Of a stretch of 64,000 bases of DNA, positions 45,655-58,305 are shown one piece after another; position 1 is the stretch's first letter; each line of letters opens with the position of its first letter. Position numbers and translations under genes: made by a program. The stretch is from the NCBI GenBank assembly GCA_004431415.1, contig QPMI01000104.1:248001-312000 (forward strand), in the 5' to 3' direction. The notes under the pieces were generated by a model. The model made no database searches and had not been told where the DNA came from. It saw only the letters and a program-made list of their open reading frames with translations. Source of the stretch: Cyanophora paradoxa (lineage: Eukaryota; Glaucocystophyceae; Cyanophorales; Cyanophoraceae).

Positions 45655-47444
45655 CGGCGCAGAGCAGGTCGCTTCGGGGTGGTTCTCGAAGCCGAAGCCG
45701 ATCAGGTCGAGAGCGCGAAGCCGAAGACGTCGCTGCCGGGGGAAGGAGTCGGGGGGGGGGAGGGAGGGGAGGGGGGGGGGGGGGGGGGGGGGGGGCGGGA
45801 CGCGCACAGATTCTCGGCGACGCGGACGGGGCGGTAGGACTTGGGCACAACGGAGACGTGCGGCGAGCGCTACAGGTTCCACCGCAGTGGAACCTGCGAA
45901 AGGGGGGTACCCGGGGTGTCAGGCGGGTACGGGAGGCCGGGGCAGAATGCATGGATTAGAAAGGAAAAGTACTCGCCAGCGCGGGGCTCTTCCCGATCCG
46001 CTTTGCGATGTCCCCGATCTGTTTTTGGGGCAGCGTAAGGGGGGTACGGGTAGGAGGTAGGCGGGCGGGCGGGTAGGAGGGGGGTACGGCGCACGACGGG
46101 GTCGTCGGGCGGCTCGACGGCGTTCGGGTTGTCGGGTTGGGCGTCCAGGGGGAAGTACGCGGTGAGCTGAGGAGGGGGTACAGTCTCAGCGTGGAGGGCG
46201 AGCAGGGGGAGGGGTACGCCGCGGACGTGGATGCCGTGCTTGGTGCAGAAGTCCAGTAGCTTCGGCTGGGCGAGGTACGGGTGCAGCTCGACCTGGGCGA
46301 GGGGTACGAGGTGAGGGAGGGGGGTACGGGATTGATCGCGGCTCGGCCCCGGCACCTGGTTCACGGCCGGATTGATGCGGGCATACGAGAGGAGCTCCTC
46401 CAGGTCCCTTATCTTAAAGTTCGACACCCCGATCGTCTGCGGGGGGTACGCTCGCGCCTCAGGAAAGGGGGCTCGGGTCTCTCCGGAGGGGGTACGCGCG
46501 CCCTGACGAGGCCGGCGTCAAAGAGGGCCTCCATCGCCTCCCACGTCTCGCGGACGGGTACGGACGCCTTCCGCATGCGGTCGTTGCCGTCCTTGGGGAA
46601 CAGTCCCTCGCCCGCCGCGAACGCGATGGGCCTGCGCGGCGCGGCGGGGCGGGGCGCGCGCGTGGTCGGCCTGCGCGGCGGGGCGGGGCGGGCGGGCGGG
46701 CGAGCGAGCGGGCACCAGTGCATGAGCTACAGGTCGATGTACTTCAAGCCGAGCTCCTGCGCCGCGGTCGCTCGAGGCGCGGGACGTCCCGGCGGTCGGC
46801 CCCGGCCCCGATCGCACCTTGAGCGACCGCTCGCACGCGGGCCGCACCAGCGCGCGCTCGTGATCCGTGTTCCAGAGCTGCGCTCCGGGACCGGGCGTGA
46901 GCAACGCGCGAGAGGGAGCGCCGCCGCGGGCCGCGGGCGCGCCTTCGTGGTCACAAAGAGCTCCTCGCGCTTGATCGTCCCCTTCGGCTCGAGGGCCTCC
47001 GCCAGCACCTCGCCGACGTACGCTTCGGTCTGGTCTGCGCTCGCCCGCGCGCGGCCGGCGGGTCTCATTCAGCTCTCGCCAAGTGCGATCGGCGGAGCGG
47101 GAGGCGCACAGACTGCGGCCGTGTCGATGTGCTAACAGCACGCATCGAGCGCGGCGCGGACTGCGCTCTTCGTCAGCTCCTTCACATCCGGGCCCGCCCA
47201 AGTCCTAATGCGCAGGGTCAAAGATGCAGCGCGGGGGGCGGCGCGCGCGACGGGGAGCCAGGCTCAGCCAGCACCCGAGGCCGATGCGGGGGATGCTGGC
47301 GCCGACGCCGCTGGATAGCTTCGCACGGCTCGCACATCGCTTGCTTTCGCTTAAATACCTGTACCCCACTGCCGCGTGTCCCCCGGGTTCGTGCTGAGCT
47401 TCATGTGGTTCGGCCAGCTGTGACGCGCCGGTGCCTTCGACCAT
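45655..47444 (-). pseudogene. Aldo-keto reductase gene with three in-frame amber codons
   Basis: Minus-strand exons, joined at consistent phases, give the aldo-keto reductase series in order: [169 protein letters not shown]. The catalytic tetrad (Asp and Tyr of HIDTAAVY, Lys of TTK, His of MHW) is present. TAG nevertheless interrupts the frame at 47134-47132 (before HIDTA), 46739-46737 (YIDL_LMHW, usually Tyr) and 45872-45870 (RWNL_RSP, usually Gln). A TGA follows ALST near 45708, about 30 residues short of the usual end, with NHPE continuing out of frame. Most likely a pseudogene; readthrough cannot be excluded. Confidence 0.72.
45771..45795. repeat. Poly-G run inside an intron of the reductase gene
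   Basis: About 25 consecutive G within a G-only stretch from 45750. On the minus strand it is the polypyrimidine part of the last intron. Confidence 0.8.
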
Positions 47445-48042
47445 AGAGCTCTAGACGTACTCCAGGTGCGCTCATAGCCACCCGCCCGTGTTCGTTACGG
47501 CCGCCCGTCCAGCTGATCGCATCATTCGGTTTCGCTCGCGAGCAGTTTGGGGTTTCAGCGTGCTTGTAGTTGCGTTCAAAGAGCCCAGCTAACTCGGCGG
47601 CGCATTCCGTGTCCGGCGAGTCGTCATCGGCGCGGCGCCCCTGCAGCGGCCGCGGCTCGCGATCGGCCGGCACTGGGCGGGCTGCGCAGCCTCTCGGAAA
47701 CTCAATCCGAACGCTCTTGGAGGACATTTGGCTCGCCGCCCCGTCGACCGTGGGTCAGCAGCAGCGTGCAGGTCCGTGTCTGCATTCCGGCTTCAGGCGA
47801 GCAGGGTGCTTGGGTGGCTCTCTGTCTTTCGGATTAGCTACCAAAGATGCAGTCTAGCGATCGCTATCGTGTTCTCTAACGGGCGACTGACGCTGGACGT
47901 CGACGGTCTGTCTTCGTGCAAGTGCAGGCCTAGGGCTTGACTAGCTAGCTGCAGCCGCACCTGTGCCTAGCGTTCGAACCTCCTCTCAGCCTCACTGACG
48001 CACTCGCGGCCGTCCGATCGCAGCTGAAGAGCGCGGGAAGGC
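47445..48042. other. Intergenic region between divergent genes
   Basis: Separates the minus-strand reductase from the plus-strand kinase-GTPase gene, so it should hold both promoters. I see no clear TATA or other box. A 108-codon minus ORF (47401-47727) overlaps the reductase 5' end and is not supported by any motif. Confidence 0.4.
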
Positions 48043-51000
48043 ATGGAGCTCGATCCCGCCCTTCCGGCGGCTGCTGTCGGCCTGGTCCTCGACCCCGCCA
48101 GCAACTCCGCCCCTTGGAGCAAGCTATACGCTCTGGACCAGCCTGTCCGTCTCTGTGTCAAGTGCGTCACTGCGCTGCGCTAACGCTAGCCGTTAGCGTC
48201 ACTCCCGACCCGTTGCTGCTCTAGTACCGGTACCCCCGTTGCGCGCCTACTTTCCTGTGTCACCACGATCGTCCACGAACCCCCCCCCCCCCCCTCAACA
48301 ACCCCCAACACCCGCCATATCATCCATTACACTACCTCAGACCCCCCCCCCCCCCCCCCCCTGCCACTCGCTTTCCTGTTCAGTGCACCTGATACCCCTA
48401 CACCGGCCTGGCCCTCCCTCGCCATCCCTCCCCCCCCCTTGTCGCCCCTCCCCCAGCAAACTTCCATCCCCCCCCCTCCCCCCCCCCCCCCACCCGTCCT
48501 TTTCCCATCCCACCCACCCTCGTGCTTCCCCCGTCCCTTCTCCCCTTTCCCGCCCCCCCCTCCCCCCCCCCCCTGCCACTCGCTTTCCTGTTCAGTGCAC
48601 CTGATACCCCTACACCGGCCTGGCCCTCCCTCGCCATCCCCCCCCTCCTCGCCCCTCCCTCCAGCAAACTTCCATCCCCCTGCCCCTCCCCCCGTCCTTT
48701 TCCCATCCCACCCACCCTCGTGCTTCCCCGTCCCTTCTCCCCTTTCCCGCCCCTGCGCCCCCCCCCCCCCCCCCCCCCAAGACACCCCCCCCACTCCGCC
48801 CCACCCCACTTCTTCCCCGCCTTGTCCAACCCCACCTCCTCCTCAGTGCAACTCGATTAGTGCTTTTCTCAAGTACCCCGGGATTTTGCGGCTCATGATC
48901 ATCAAGATGCCGTTGCCATACCGCTGCTGCTCCTTTGGCCCTTTCTCCGCATCCCCCCTCCCCCCCTTCCCCCCACTCCCTCCCGGAGTCGACGTCCCTG
49001 CTATTCCTTCAATTTGCCCCTCCCCCTCTCCCCTCCCCCTATCAACGCCTCACCCCCCCCCCCCGCCCCCCAGGTGCAATCATCCGCATGTGGGGTACGA
49101 CACCGTTGAGGATCTTTTCAGCGAGAGGATCTGTGGGCATAGCGACGTGCCCGAATACGTGCAGTCGGGGCCGCAGCTTCAGCAGTTGCTCGCCCAGAGG
49201 CGCGCGGGGGCCGGGTGGAAGCTGAGGTACGGCTGCGATGGCCTGCTGGTCCTGCGCAACGTCGGCACCCCGGGCGCGAGCGTCGGCGAGAGCGGCAGCC
49301 AGCACACCAGCGCTCCTAGCAGCGAGAGGCAGTATGTCCTCCTGGAGAAACTCGGCGACGGGTGCTCGGGCAGCGTCTTCCTGGCGGCCTCCCGCGGTCC
49401 CTCGCCTCTGGGCCCGGCCTTCATGCAGCTCCGAAAGGTCGCCGTCAAGCAGATGTCGATCTCTTCGAGTTCAAATTCGACGTGCGTGCTTGACACCGTT
49501 GCTTTTCTTACCTTTCTTTAATATTTACTTTGCAGTACTTCCGAGGATCGCGTATTCGAGCAAGCAGTGCTCGAGCAGCTCCGCCGCATCCGCCTGTGGA
49601 TGCTACCGACTTTTTGGGAAGAAATTGAGCCCGTCAGCCCCTCCCACCGGCTCTTTGCGATGACATACTTTGATGCCCCAAGGTGACGCTCTGAAATTAA
49701 CTATCGATCGTTGATCTCGAACCGAGTATTGAGCATCGACTCGGCATCATTCAGCATCGACGATCTCTTGACAGACAACCAAACCTTCCAACCCGAAGAG
49801 GTCACCTCGTTCCTCGAGCAGGTGAAGTTGTGCTGCTAAAGAGCATTTAAATTTGTCTATATACGTTTATTTATATAAATCTTTTGCTGCAGCTTGGACT
49901 GTTCACGCGCGCCCTAGATATGCATTATGTTCTAACCGCCCTAGATATGCATAACCTTAAAACCGTTCATCTGCTTCCTAAGCGTTTCATCGCCAGATGT
50001 GCATTCTCTTTTATCGGATCCACACGGAGTCGAACCTCATCCACTGCGACGTGTCGACATCAAATGTACTCGTCTGGAGAGCGCCTGATGGGATCAAGCT
50101 TCCTCAGTTCGTTTGATTGTTCTTCCTCAGTGCGTTCCTCAACTGGGATCAATTTTGCTGAAAGCTGTTGTACCTGCACGCAGGTTCATGCTGGCCGACT
50201 CTGCCAACAGCGTCCAGCGCGATGACAGAGCGCAAGGAAAGAGACTCGCGCCTTTCGAGATTGTGCACCTGCGCCCTTCCAAGCTTAAGCTTGCGAAAGT
50301 ACCCGCAATGCCAACTTTCATTTGCAGTTGCGCGGAAACTCTCAAACTGCTTCGGACATGTACGGGGTCGGGACTGTGGCTCTCCAGATGCTGACCGGCG
50401 TGCCCTCGGATGCCGCAAGCGTCACCAGGCTGCTCACGTTGTTTGCCCAGTTCTGCGCTGGTTGCCTACGCAGCTGGCATCCTGATCCTGGAGACCGTCA
50501 AATTCTGGCGCGAATTGAGCAAATTCCGAAGCAGCTACGCCGCGTCTTGGCTGATCTTCTTCAGGTTCGCACTCATGGTTTTAAGCAGATGCATCGTTCG
50601 CTTACGTATACCTCATCGATATCTAGTAGCTCTCGTTAGCATTTTAATACAATCTACTCTGATTTGAAATCATGTCGTAGGAGTCCGAGGTCCACCGGAC
50701 CGCGTCGGCAGTGGCGCTGTGGAACAGTATGCATCGCGAAGATCTACGCGAGGATGGCCTCTGGAATGTTGGAGGTTGGCAGTTATGTATACTTGAGAAT
50801 ATTGAGATTTTATCTGTTTGATTGAAGGTTTCGGAATCAACGCCAGATTTCTTTGATGACTCGGACTCAATCTGGGTTCGGCAGCAGGCTGAAGCCATCC
50901 GTGAGGCTCTTATCCGTGATGGCAGGCTCCAGGGCGCAATCGATGAGATTGAGCACCTAAACTCCAGCTCCAGCGTCGCCCATGGCCAACCATTGGTGGG

Positions 51001-54000
51001 CATTCGAGTTGTTATCAGCAGTGGACACGACTACATTGATCGTCACCAAATCGTAGAGGCGATACGATGTATCGTTGGAGGGGTATGTGGTGAAACTGCA
51101 TTCAATAATTCCTGAGTCATATTATTCGCAATGTTAAACTCCATATATTCAGGGAGCTTTTGGACCTGAATTCCCGTATCCGGAAGCGGAAGCATTGCCT
51201 GGCAGCACGATCGTCGATTTCAAGCTGCCCAAGACGCTTGCAGATGCACTCGCGCTGAAGTGCACCGAAAGCAGCATTAAAAAGGGCCTGCAATACTCTG
51301 GCTTCATACTGATAAAGATCCAGGGACATCCTGACATCCAAATCACCGAGAAGGGCATCGGTCCGTGCTTCGTTTATTTAATTATGTACTGTCTGGTTTT
51401 CATTCGTTCTTGCATCGGTTGCCTGCAGACGTTCCTGCCGCGAAGAATCCGCTCGTGTTCTGGGGCTCCGCCTTTGTCCCCGCTGGCTTCCAGATGCGAA
51501 TGCTCAGCGCGTTTGAGTTCTGGCAGCTGCAACCATCAGTGTGGACTGATTCGAGTGCCGCGCGGGCCGAGCCGCAGCGCATTAATGTATACTTCACGTA
51601 TCTCTCGGGACTGCCCGTCAAACATCTCCGCCGATCTTTTGTGGTGCATTGATATTCCGAGCTTGAAAGCTTACTTGCAATTGCATTGAAGCCGATTCCT
51701 CGCATATGCATGCTCACAAGCGCTTCGATTGCAGGCTGTGCGAGCCGCGGATGAGAGTCAGAACTTCGATCCCGAATTTGATCCGTCCACTGCCTCTCGG
51801 GATGTTATCATGTCGCAACTGCGCGATGGGTACAAGAAAGCTGGCATGGATCCGAATTCACGTGCGCCGATTCTCGGCTGGAAGATTCAATGATTGATGG
51901 CTACCGCTGAAACGCCTTGACCATGCCTCAGGCATCGACACGTTTCGTTTGCAGACGCGAGACCAGTTGGCACAGTTGTACAAGCAGTGTGGAGGAGAAA
52001 GACTTACGAATTTCGGGAAAATCACAAAGCGAGATCTCACAAATCGCGTGATTGACGTCTTGTTCGGCTCAAGATCTGGAACCATTGAGGTCTGAATCAA
52101 TATCGCTGTGTACTTATACATCATGTTTTGAATCTCCCTGCAGCAGCCGCGTGCAGGAGATCTAGAGGCTTCTCCTAGCCCGAGGCCTTCTGGACTTCCG
52201 AACCGAGCGAAGTCGAAGTCAATGTTGAGCCAGCTTATCCGGAAAGCGTTGGTTCAGGTTGGAGACACGCTTGAGCTGCGAGGGTGCACGTGCATGGTAG
52301 GGCTCAGAATTCATTATAGCTGAGTCATACTTTCGCAGATTTGTCTAAATTTAACTTCCGCAGGTCCTCGAGCATGGGCGCGTCAAATTTGTGGATAAGG
52401 ACGGTGCGACTCACACATCGACTGGAGCAGCTTGGGCCAAGTCGGTCCTCAAGGAAGCCGGCGCCAAAACCGTACCCCACACAGCCCTGAAGCAGGCGTT
52501 TGTGTACCCCGCCGCTGGAGGCGCGCCCATTTCTCTCGCTTCTCTGTACCAGGCGACATCGGCTCAAGACAAGATGTTGGAGATCAGCGGCTCGAGCTCA
52601 GTTCCGGCAGCTATAGCCATGGACGCTGAGGGGTCTCTGCAGGAAGTTATTCGTCCAGCGCAGGGTGTGTGGTGTTTGTTTGCATCAATATTCATCCATC
52701 TGTTTGCACCTCAAAGGGGATGCAGCATTTGACGTCAAGGAGGAACGGATGGTTGTGAAAGAAGATACCGCAGCTGCAGCCGAGCCCAAGCCCGAGGAGT
52801 TTGAAACAGAGACGGATGATGATGAGGAGATCGATCTGAACAACCCTTTGGTGCGCGCGCTCATATGCTTGCGTCTATCTGTCGGTTCTCTTTACGTTCT
52901 CTTTTACATGTGTTAATATATAAAACCCTTCTTGACGACTGCATTTCGCAGAGTGCAGCAGTGCGCCTCATGATTCCGCTGGGAAAACTCGACAAGGAGG
53001 CTCGATTGCGCCTGCTTGAGCGGCTCAAGGGTGCATGCGGAAAACAGGTTTGCACGCTCGCCGACCTGTGCAATGAGGAGGCCTTGGGGGTCGCGTTCGA
53101 CGAAATGGTGTCAGCCGGGTCGATGCTGAGCGTGCTCTCGCAGGCGGTCTGGTGCGAAATGACACATAATCGCAATTACTTATATATATATATAAATGCA
53201 TGATAACCGATCGCTACGTTTCAGGGGCGGCTCGGTGAGCGAGGTGGCTCTAGAGGAAATCGTCCTATCTAAGCTAAGGATATGTGATGGAGACTTGGAG
53301 AAGCTCCTCATTGGATTTGGAGCCCAAGCAAAGCAGCTTATTGCAGAATTCGGGATTTCAACTGGAAGTATGGGTGCCAAAACATCCGTGCGCCTCCTGT
53401 TGTTCTGGGGTGTTGGGTAGATTGCTTGTCATGAAGTCCGCACATAATCTCTCCTCGCTCACCGTTGCAGACAATGCGAGGCTATCTGTCTGAAGTCCTG
53501 AGAGCAATCTCTGACTCCGGCAAGAGACTTACAACCACTTTGTTTGATGACGTGGCGGCAACAATTCTGGCGCACACGCTGCAATTGGATATCCATGTAT
53601 TCTCCCGGGTCCGTTCTCTTCTTACCCACTGTACATGTCTTGCTTTCCAACTTTTTCTGCTCTTAAAGACGGTCACAGAATGCAAATCGCGCAGTCTCCG
53701 TGAAGAGCTTTGAGACTGGAACAGAAGGATTGAAAATTCTCAGCAATCGTCATGTGGTCATCTTGGCACAGAAGAGGCTGAAAAACCGTCTCGAGTACGC
53801 TCTCTATCGGGCAAAGAATGTTTTCCAGGATGGTGCGCATGAAGTTTTTGTTTGACTTGAATTCGACTTTTCAGAACTCAAAATGCATTCCACAGATGAG
53901 TTTGTTGATAGGGTCTCGATAAGCACTATGGAATCTCACGCGACCGCAGCGCATGTTCAGAAAGAAGACTTTAAATGGGGTGCGCTTGCACCTTCAAAAT

Positions 54001-57000
54001 TTCCTCTAAATAGTCGACTGATCAGACACTCAGATGTAAAGCAAGGTCCGCGCCTGGATCACAGTAATCCAGATGATCCTGCAACGCTGGAGGTATGTAA
54101 TCCTTGCAATCTTTGTCGTCCAACACGTTAGTGAATTGAAGAAATCCGACCGCTCAGACCCGTATCTCTGAAGATAGAACGCAATTTGTGCTGGTTCGCA
54201 TAAGTAACCGAACGGGAGTGGAAGAGATCATTGGAACGCAGCCAGTTCTCCGTAAGCGGCAGAAAAAGATGACGACGGCTTTGGATGCTGCATGCATCCG
54301 GGACTACTTGCGTGAACTGCTCCAACTTGATTCTCAAAGCATTGGTGTGCAACGCCTATCAAAGCTTCATCTGCAATGCTAATCATTTGTTCAGGGCAAG
54401 AGAGAGTGTTTGACCTCGTCCAGAAGTTGAAGGACGAGGCGATGGATGTTTTCTCGTGTGGAAAAGGCACTGGTGCAGAGAATTACGTCGAAAACGCCGA
54501 GAATATTCGAGAGATTGTGCGTTCCCGTTTTGATGCAAGCGATCGTTGACATCGTGTATTGATGCGAGCGGCAGTTGACGAGCGGCATGGCAGGCCCCAA
54601 CTCACCCATTGCCGAACTCATGCTGCTTCGCGTTTTCTTGGTGGGTTACACGAAGTCTGGTATGCTCTCGCGCTCAATGCTGTGAACTCTCGAATTATGC
54701 CTAGCGTGACTTTTACGAAGGCAAATCAACGTTGCTGTCGAGCCTTCTGTACAGCGGCATGCCTTCCGCGGAAAAGTATTCTCGCTTGATTGGCAGAGTC
54801 AAAGAAGTTTTGGGGGAACGCATCTGCTGGCACCCCGCCACATCTGACGTGCGCATGCGCTTCAATCTAGATATAGAGATCGCAAGAGATGATACAACCG
54901 CAGTTTTATGGCTTCGTGAGTGGCGCGACGCTGCCGGATGACCATGAGCAGAAGATGAGAGCGCTGGAGGAAGTCGGCTTCAAGGCAGCGGCTGCAGCGG
55001 CGGCAGCCAGTATATCTATTAGAAGTGCAGACGTTGATGGCGATTCCAGCTTCATGTGGCAGCTCATGCAGAAGCTCGAGGAGCGGGCCGGACCCGCATT
55101 GAAGGACAAGTTCGTCCGCGGCGTTCTTCTTCCCGCAATGGACGTGAACGCAACAACAAGGTGGGGCACCTTGCGATCTCAACGTAATCGTTGATCGTGA
55201 TCTGACTTCACTTAATTTGCTTGAACAGTGTGTCCGTCTTCGCCAAGCTGTCCCCCTTCCCGTACTGCATCGTCTCCTTCATCACCGAGGCCGAGCACGA
55301 GAGAATCAAGGTGGAGGCGTTGGAAGCGCTAGACAACATTCAGCAAAAGAAGAAGGCGAATACGAAAGGGCGCGGGAAGCGCTCCATGTACGACGCCGAA
55401 GATTTAGATGAAGCCGAGGGAGAGCCCGGATCTGCTGATCAACATGAGGAGAAAGTTCTGCATGCTCTCTCGATGGTGGGCAAGGAGGGTCTCGTCAACG
55501 CACAGGGCAAAGGCTACGACCAGATCACGTGAGTGGAACTTTCGCTACGTTATAGTACATCTTCAGACCTTCCTCCTTACTGCTTGATAAGGCCTGCCGA
55601 TCTGGAGTTCGACGAAGAGATCGCCGAGATGAAGCGCCTCTACGGACGCAACCTGATCTATGTTCCAGGTGATTTGGTCGCTCCGTCTGGCACTGAACGA
55701 CGGTGTCTGACGATGTCTGACTTTTTTTATTGTGCAGGGACCGAGAGTCGGGATGACGCCCTGTTCAGCCTCCAGAAGACGCTCGGCCTCTTCACCACGA
55801 ACGGGATTCGCAGCTGCTGGGGTCTCGTCAAGAGCGCCGAGTTTGGAGTGCCAAGCAAAGCATGCGACGGTTTTCTCTTCGTCAGTTCCACCCTTTGCCC
55901 GAAATTTCGGCCCCTCTGACGCAATTATGTTTTTCTCAGTGCGATTGCGTTGGCTCTAGCAGGATTGATACCGTCAGAAGGGCAGCTGCGGCGCATTCGG
56001 AGTCAGGCGGAGAGATCGACGTCCTGCTTCACGTTGTGGTCCATCAGAACACGCCGTCAGATGTCTTCCCCGATCTGAATGGCCCTATCCGCGCTCTCAT
56101 CCTGAATCCTGAAGACCACGCGGTGAGGCTACATCGCAGCCCGCAACCCCTAATATAACGTCCGTGCATGCACTGCGGCAGGTCGTGTTGGCCTACGATG
56201 CTCGCAACGGGAAATCGTCGAAGGGAGAGATCTCCGAAGAATACGCGAAGACGCTGGAGTCCGAGGTGGAGCAGCGCGTCATAAACACCGAGTGGCGACC
56301 GCGGGTCTCCGAAATGATTCCAGATGTTGAAGAAGGCGCCACAGACAAAGACGCCCCCCACATCGACGAGGAAGCAATGTGCGAGCCCCTATGATCACCT
56401 TAATTGGACATGCGAGCCTACGTATACGTAGTTTTAATGCAAATGGTTCCACAGAATGAAACGTTTTTTCTTCGTCCCTTACTGCGCCGCACCATCATTC
56501 ATGAAGGCGCAAGCAAAGGGCACTGGAGAGGATCCGGATGACAAATTGGAGAAGCCCAGGCTTGCTGCGCTCTGCCAGAAACTTCGAGATCTGCATGCCG
56601 ACATCGCCCGGCGCCGCGTGCGCAAACGATTTCAAGACGAAATATAATCCAATGTCATTCAGAGCTTTCGCCTCCTCTATCACGTGCGTTCTGAACATTC
56701 CATTGCATCTGCACCTTGCACATTTAATTAATTTGCGATCCATTTAACTTAAGAAGTTCACATGACACTGCAGAGCATCACACTGCAGACGCAGCCCTTC
56801 TCCGCAGAAGACCGCCGGCGAATCGATCAAGAACTCCAGCAGGCAGAGAGGCGGCTGCGCGAGACAGTGCAAGCGTTAAAGAATTTGGGCTTCCGGGAGC
56901 TCTACGACGCGATCGAGCTCTGCGAGGAGCGCATCCGTTCCCTCGTCCTCGGTGCCTACTCGCGGCTCGAGGTCTGCAATCGTGATTTTTTAAATAAGAG

Positions 57001-58305
57001 AAAGGTTTGCTTATCGCTATCTCCCTTTAAATTATCACTACCTTCTCTCTCAAACTCGGAACTTCTCTCACATGTCCATACGTGCCGAATGCAGAAACTT
57101 CTGGAGAAGTGCAGCGAAAAGAGCACCGGAGTGTTGGAGAGGATCTTCAAGGAGTGCAAGGAGCCGTACTTGTCCAAGGGCTCCCGCAGGCTGCTGCAGC
57201 TCCTCAAGGCTGAAGAGCCCGAGAACGCGCCCCTCTTCGCGTGCCTGTTCGGCGATTTCCTGAGCAAGCTTCCGACTAGCCTCGTGAGCCAGCTGAAGGC
57301 ACAGTACGCCAAGGTGCTGTCGAAGGGGACGGAGGCGGACCCACGGCCGGCCAGCATCCAGGCCCTCCTGGAGAAGCGGCTGGCGCTTGACAAGCTTGAG
57401 TACCGGGGGCAGAAGGATGATTCGCCCCTCGTCAAGAAAATGGCATCGCGTATTCTGAAAGACACAAAGAAGTTCGCTCAATCCTTTTTCGTCTACTCTT
57501 CTTTGAGCTGATCTAATGGCTTTGCACCTTAGGACGCTGCAGGAGTCCATCAACCGGTACTTCGACATGGAGCTCCCGTCCAAGCTCGACAAGTTCATTG
57601 GCACGACACTGAAGGAGGCGTTCATTGGCACACTAAGGGCGGAGCTTGAGTACTACCTTAAGAAAGCGATGGTAATTAAATATTGCAAACAATTACAACG
57701 ACCAAGCTTCTTCTGGCTTTAATTTCCCTCGAGCTCGCTCTAATCATGATCCTCGCTGTGCAGAAGAAGAAGTTGAACTCGGAGCGATACAATGCGCTTC
57801 TGCAGGCCATGGCGGATCCCTGGCCGGGCAGCGAGAACACGAGCTACGAGAAGTCCATCATCAACGTGTGCGACAAGGTCAGCGATGTTGTGTACGGTTG
57901 TGTACGGTCGCACGATGTCCGGTTAGAAGCTTAACTTGTCTCTACAGGTTGAAGGCGAGATCGCGAAGCAGTTCGGCAAGTTCAAAACCAGTATCCCTGA
58001 AGGATTCCGCGATATTGTTCTCGCTCGGGTTGAGGAGCTCGCGAACACGCGAAAGAACCCCATCGCGGACGTGAACTCGGACATCGGCGCCAAGCGCAAG
58101 GTGATCATGGAGAGGCAGTGGCAGCACCTGATCAAGCTCCTTAATGTTGTTCTCGAGACTGCACAGAAGCATGATCTTGTGACGTACGTGAACATCGCTT
58201 TTTTGCATCCGATCGCGAGACGGCCGCAGTTGATTAATACGGCATCACAGGATCCACGATCCTGTTTACGACGCCTTCCTCGACCTCCGAGCGCAGGGCA
58301 CCTGA
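48043..58305 (+). CDS. Giant kinase - RAMA-like - large GTPase fusion protein, about 40 exons
   Basis: From ATG 48043 the exons chain in phase to TGA 58303-58305 (about 2,200 residues). Early junctions are 48161/49074, 49481/49536, 49682/49755, 49821/49893, 49928/49997 and 50106/50184. Domain 1 (residues about 140-420) is an atypical kinase: LGDGCSGSVFLA loop, VAVK lysine, HCDVSTSN in place of HRDLKPEN, LADSA in place of DFG, APFEI and SDMYGVGTVALQMLTG. A helical region and a RAMA-like module follow (VGDTLELRGCTCM / VLEHGRVKFVDKDG / HTSTGAAWAKSV, 52230-52640), then an acidic linker. The P-loop GYTKSGKST is split by the intron 54660-54720. Then come RGVLLPAMDVNATTR and CIVSFITEAEHERIKVEALE (SLIP-GC-like), an RNLIYVPG that may be a degenerate G3, and long C-terminal helices. 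Introns are mostly 50-120 nt, AT-rich, with GTGCG(T/C) donors. Splitting into two genes is possible but no in-frame stop or start demands it. Confidence 0.7.
48162..49073 (+). other. 912-nt pyrimidine-rich first intron with tandem duplication
   Basis: GTGCGT donor at 48162 and CCCCCCAG acceptor ending 49073 join VRLCV to the KCNHPHVGYD exon in phase. The intron is an almost pure C/T tract. A segment of about 210 bp beginning CTGCCACTCGCTTTCCTGTT occurs twice (about 48361 and 48574). All other introns of the gene are roughly tenfold shorter. Confidence 0.75.

Noticed and set aside
45870-47134. Nuclear code with TAG reassigned to an amino acid
   Set aside because: TAG also ends the three RING genes at the position expected for that family, and the three amber sites replace different residues. 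Kept only as a minor alternative.
50670-51003. Separate minus-strand genes opposite the kinase-GTPase gene
   Set aside because: They cross splice sites of the plus-strand gene and carry no recognisable motif.
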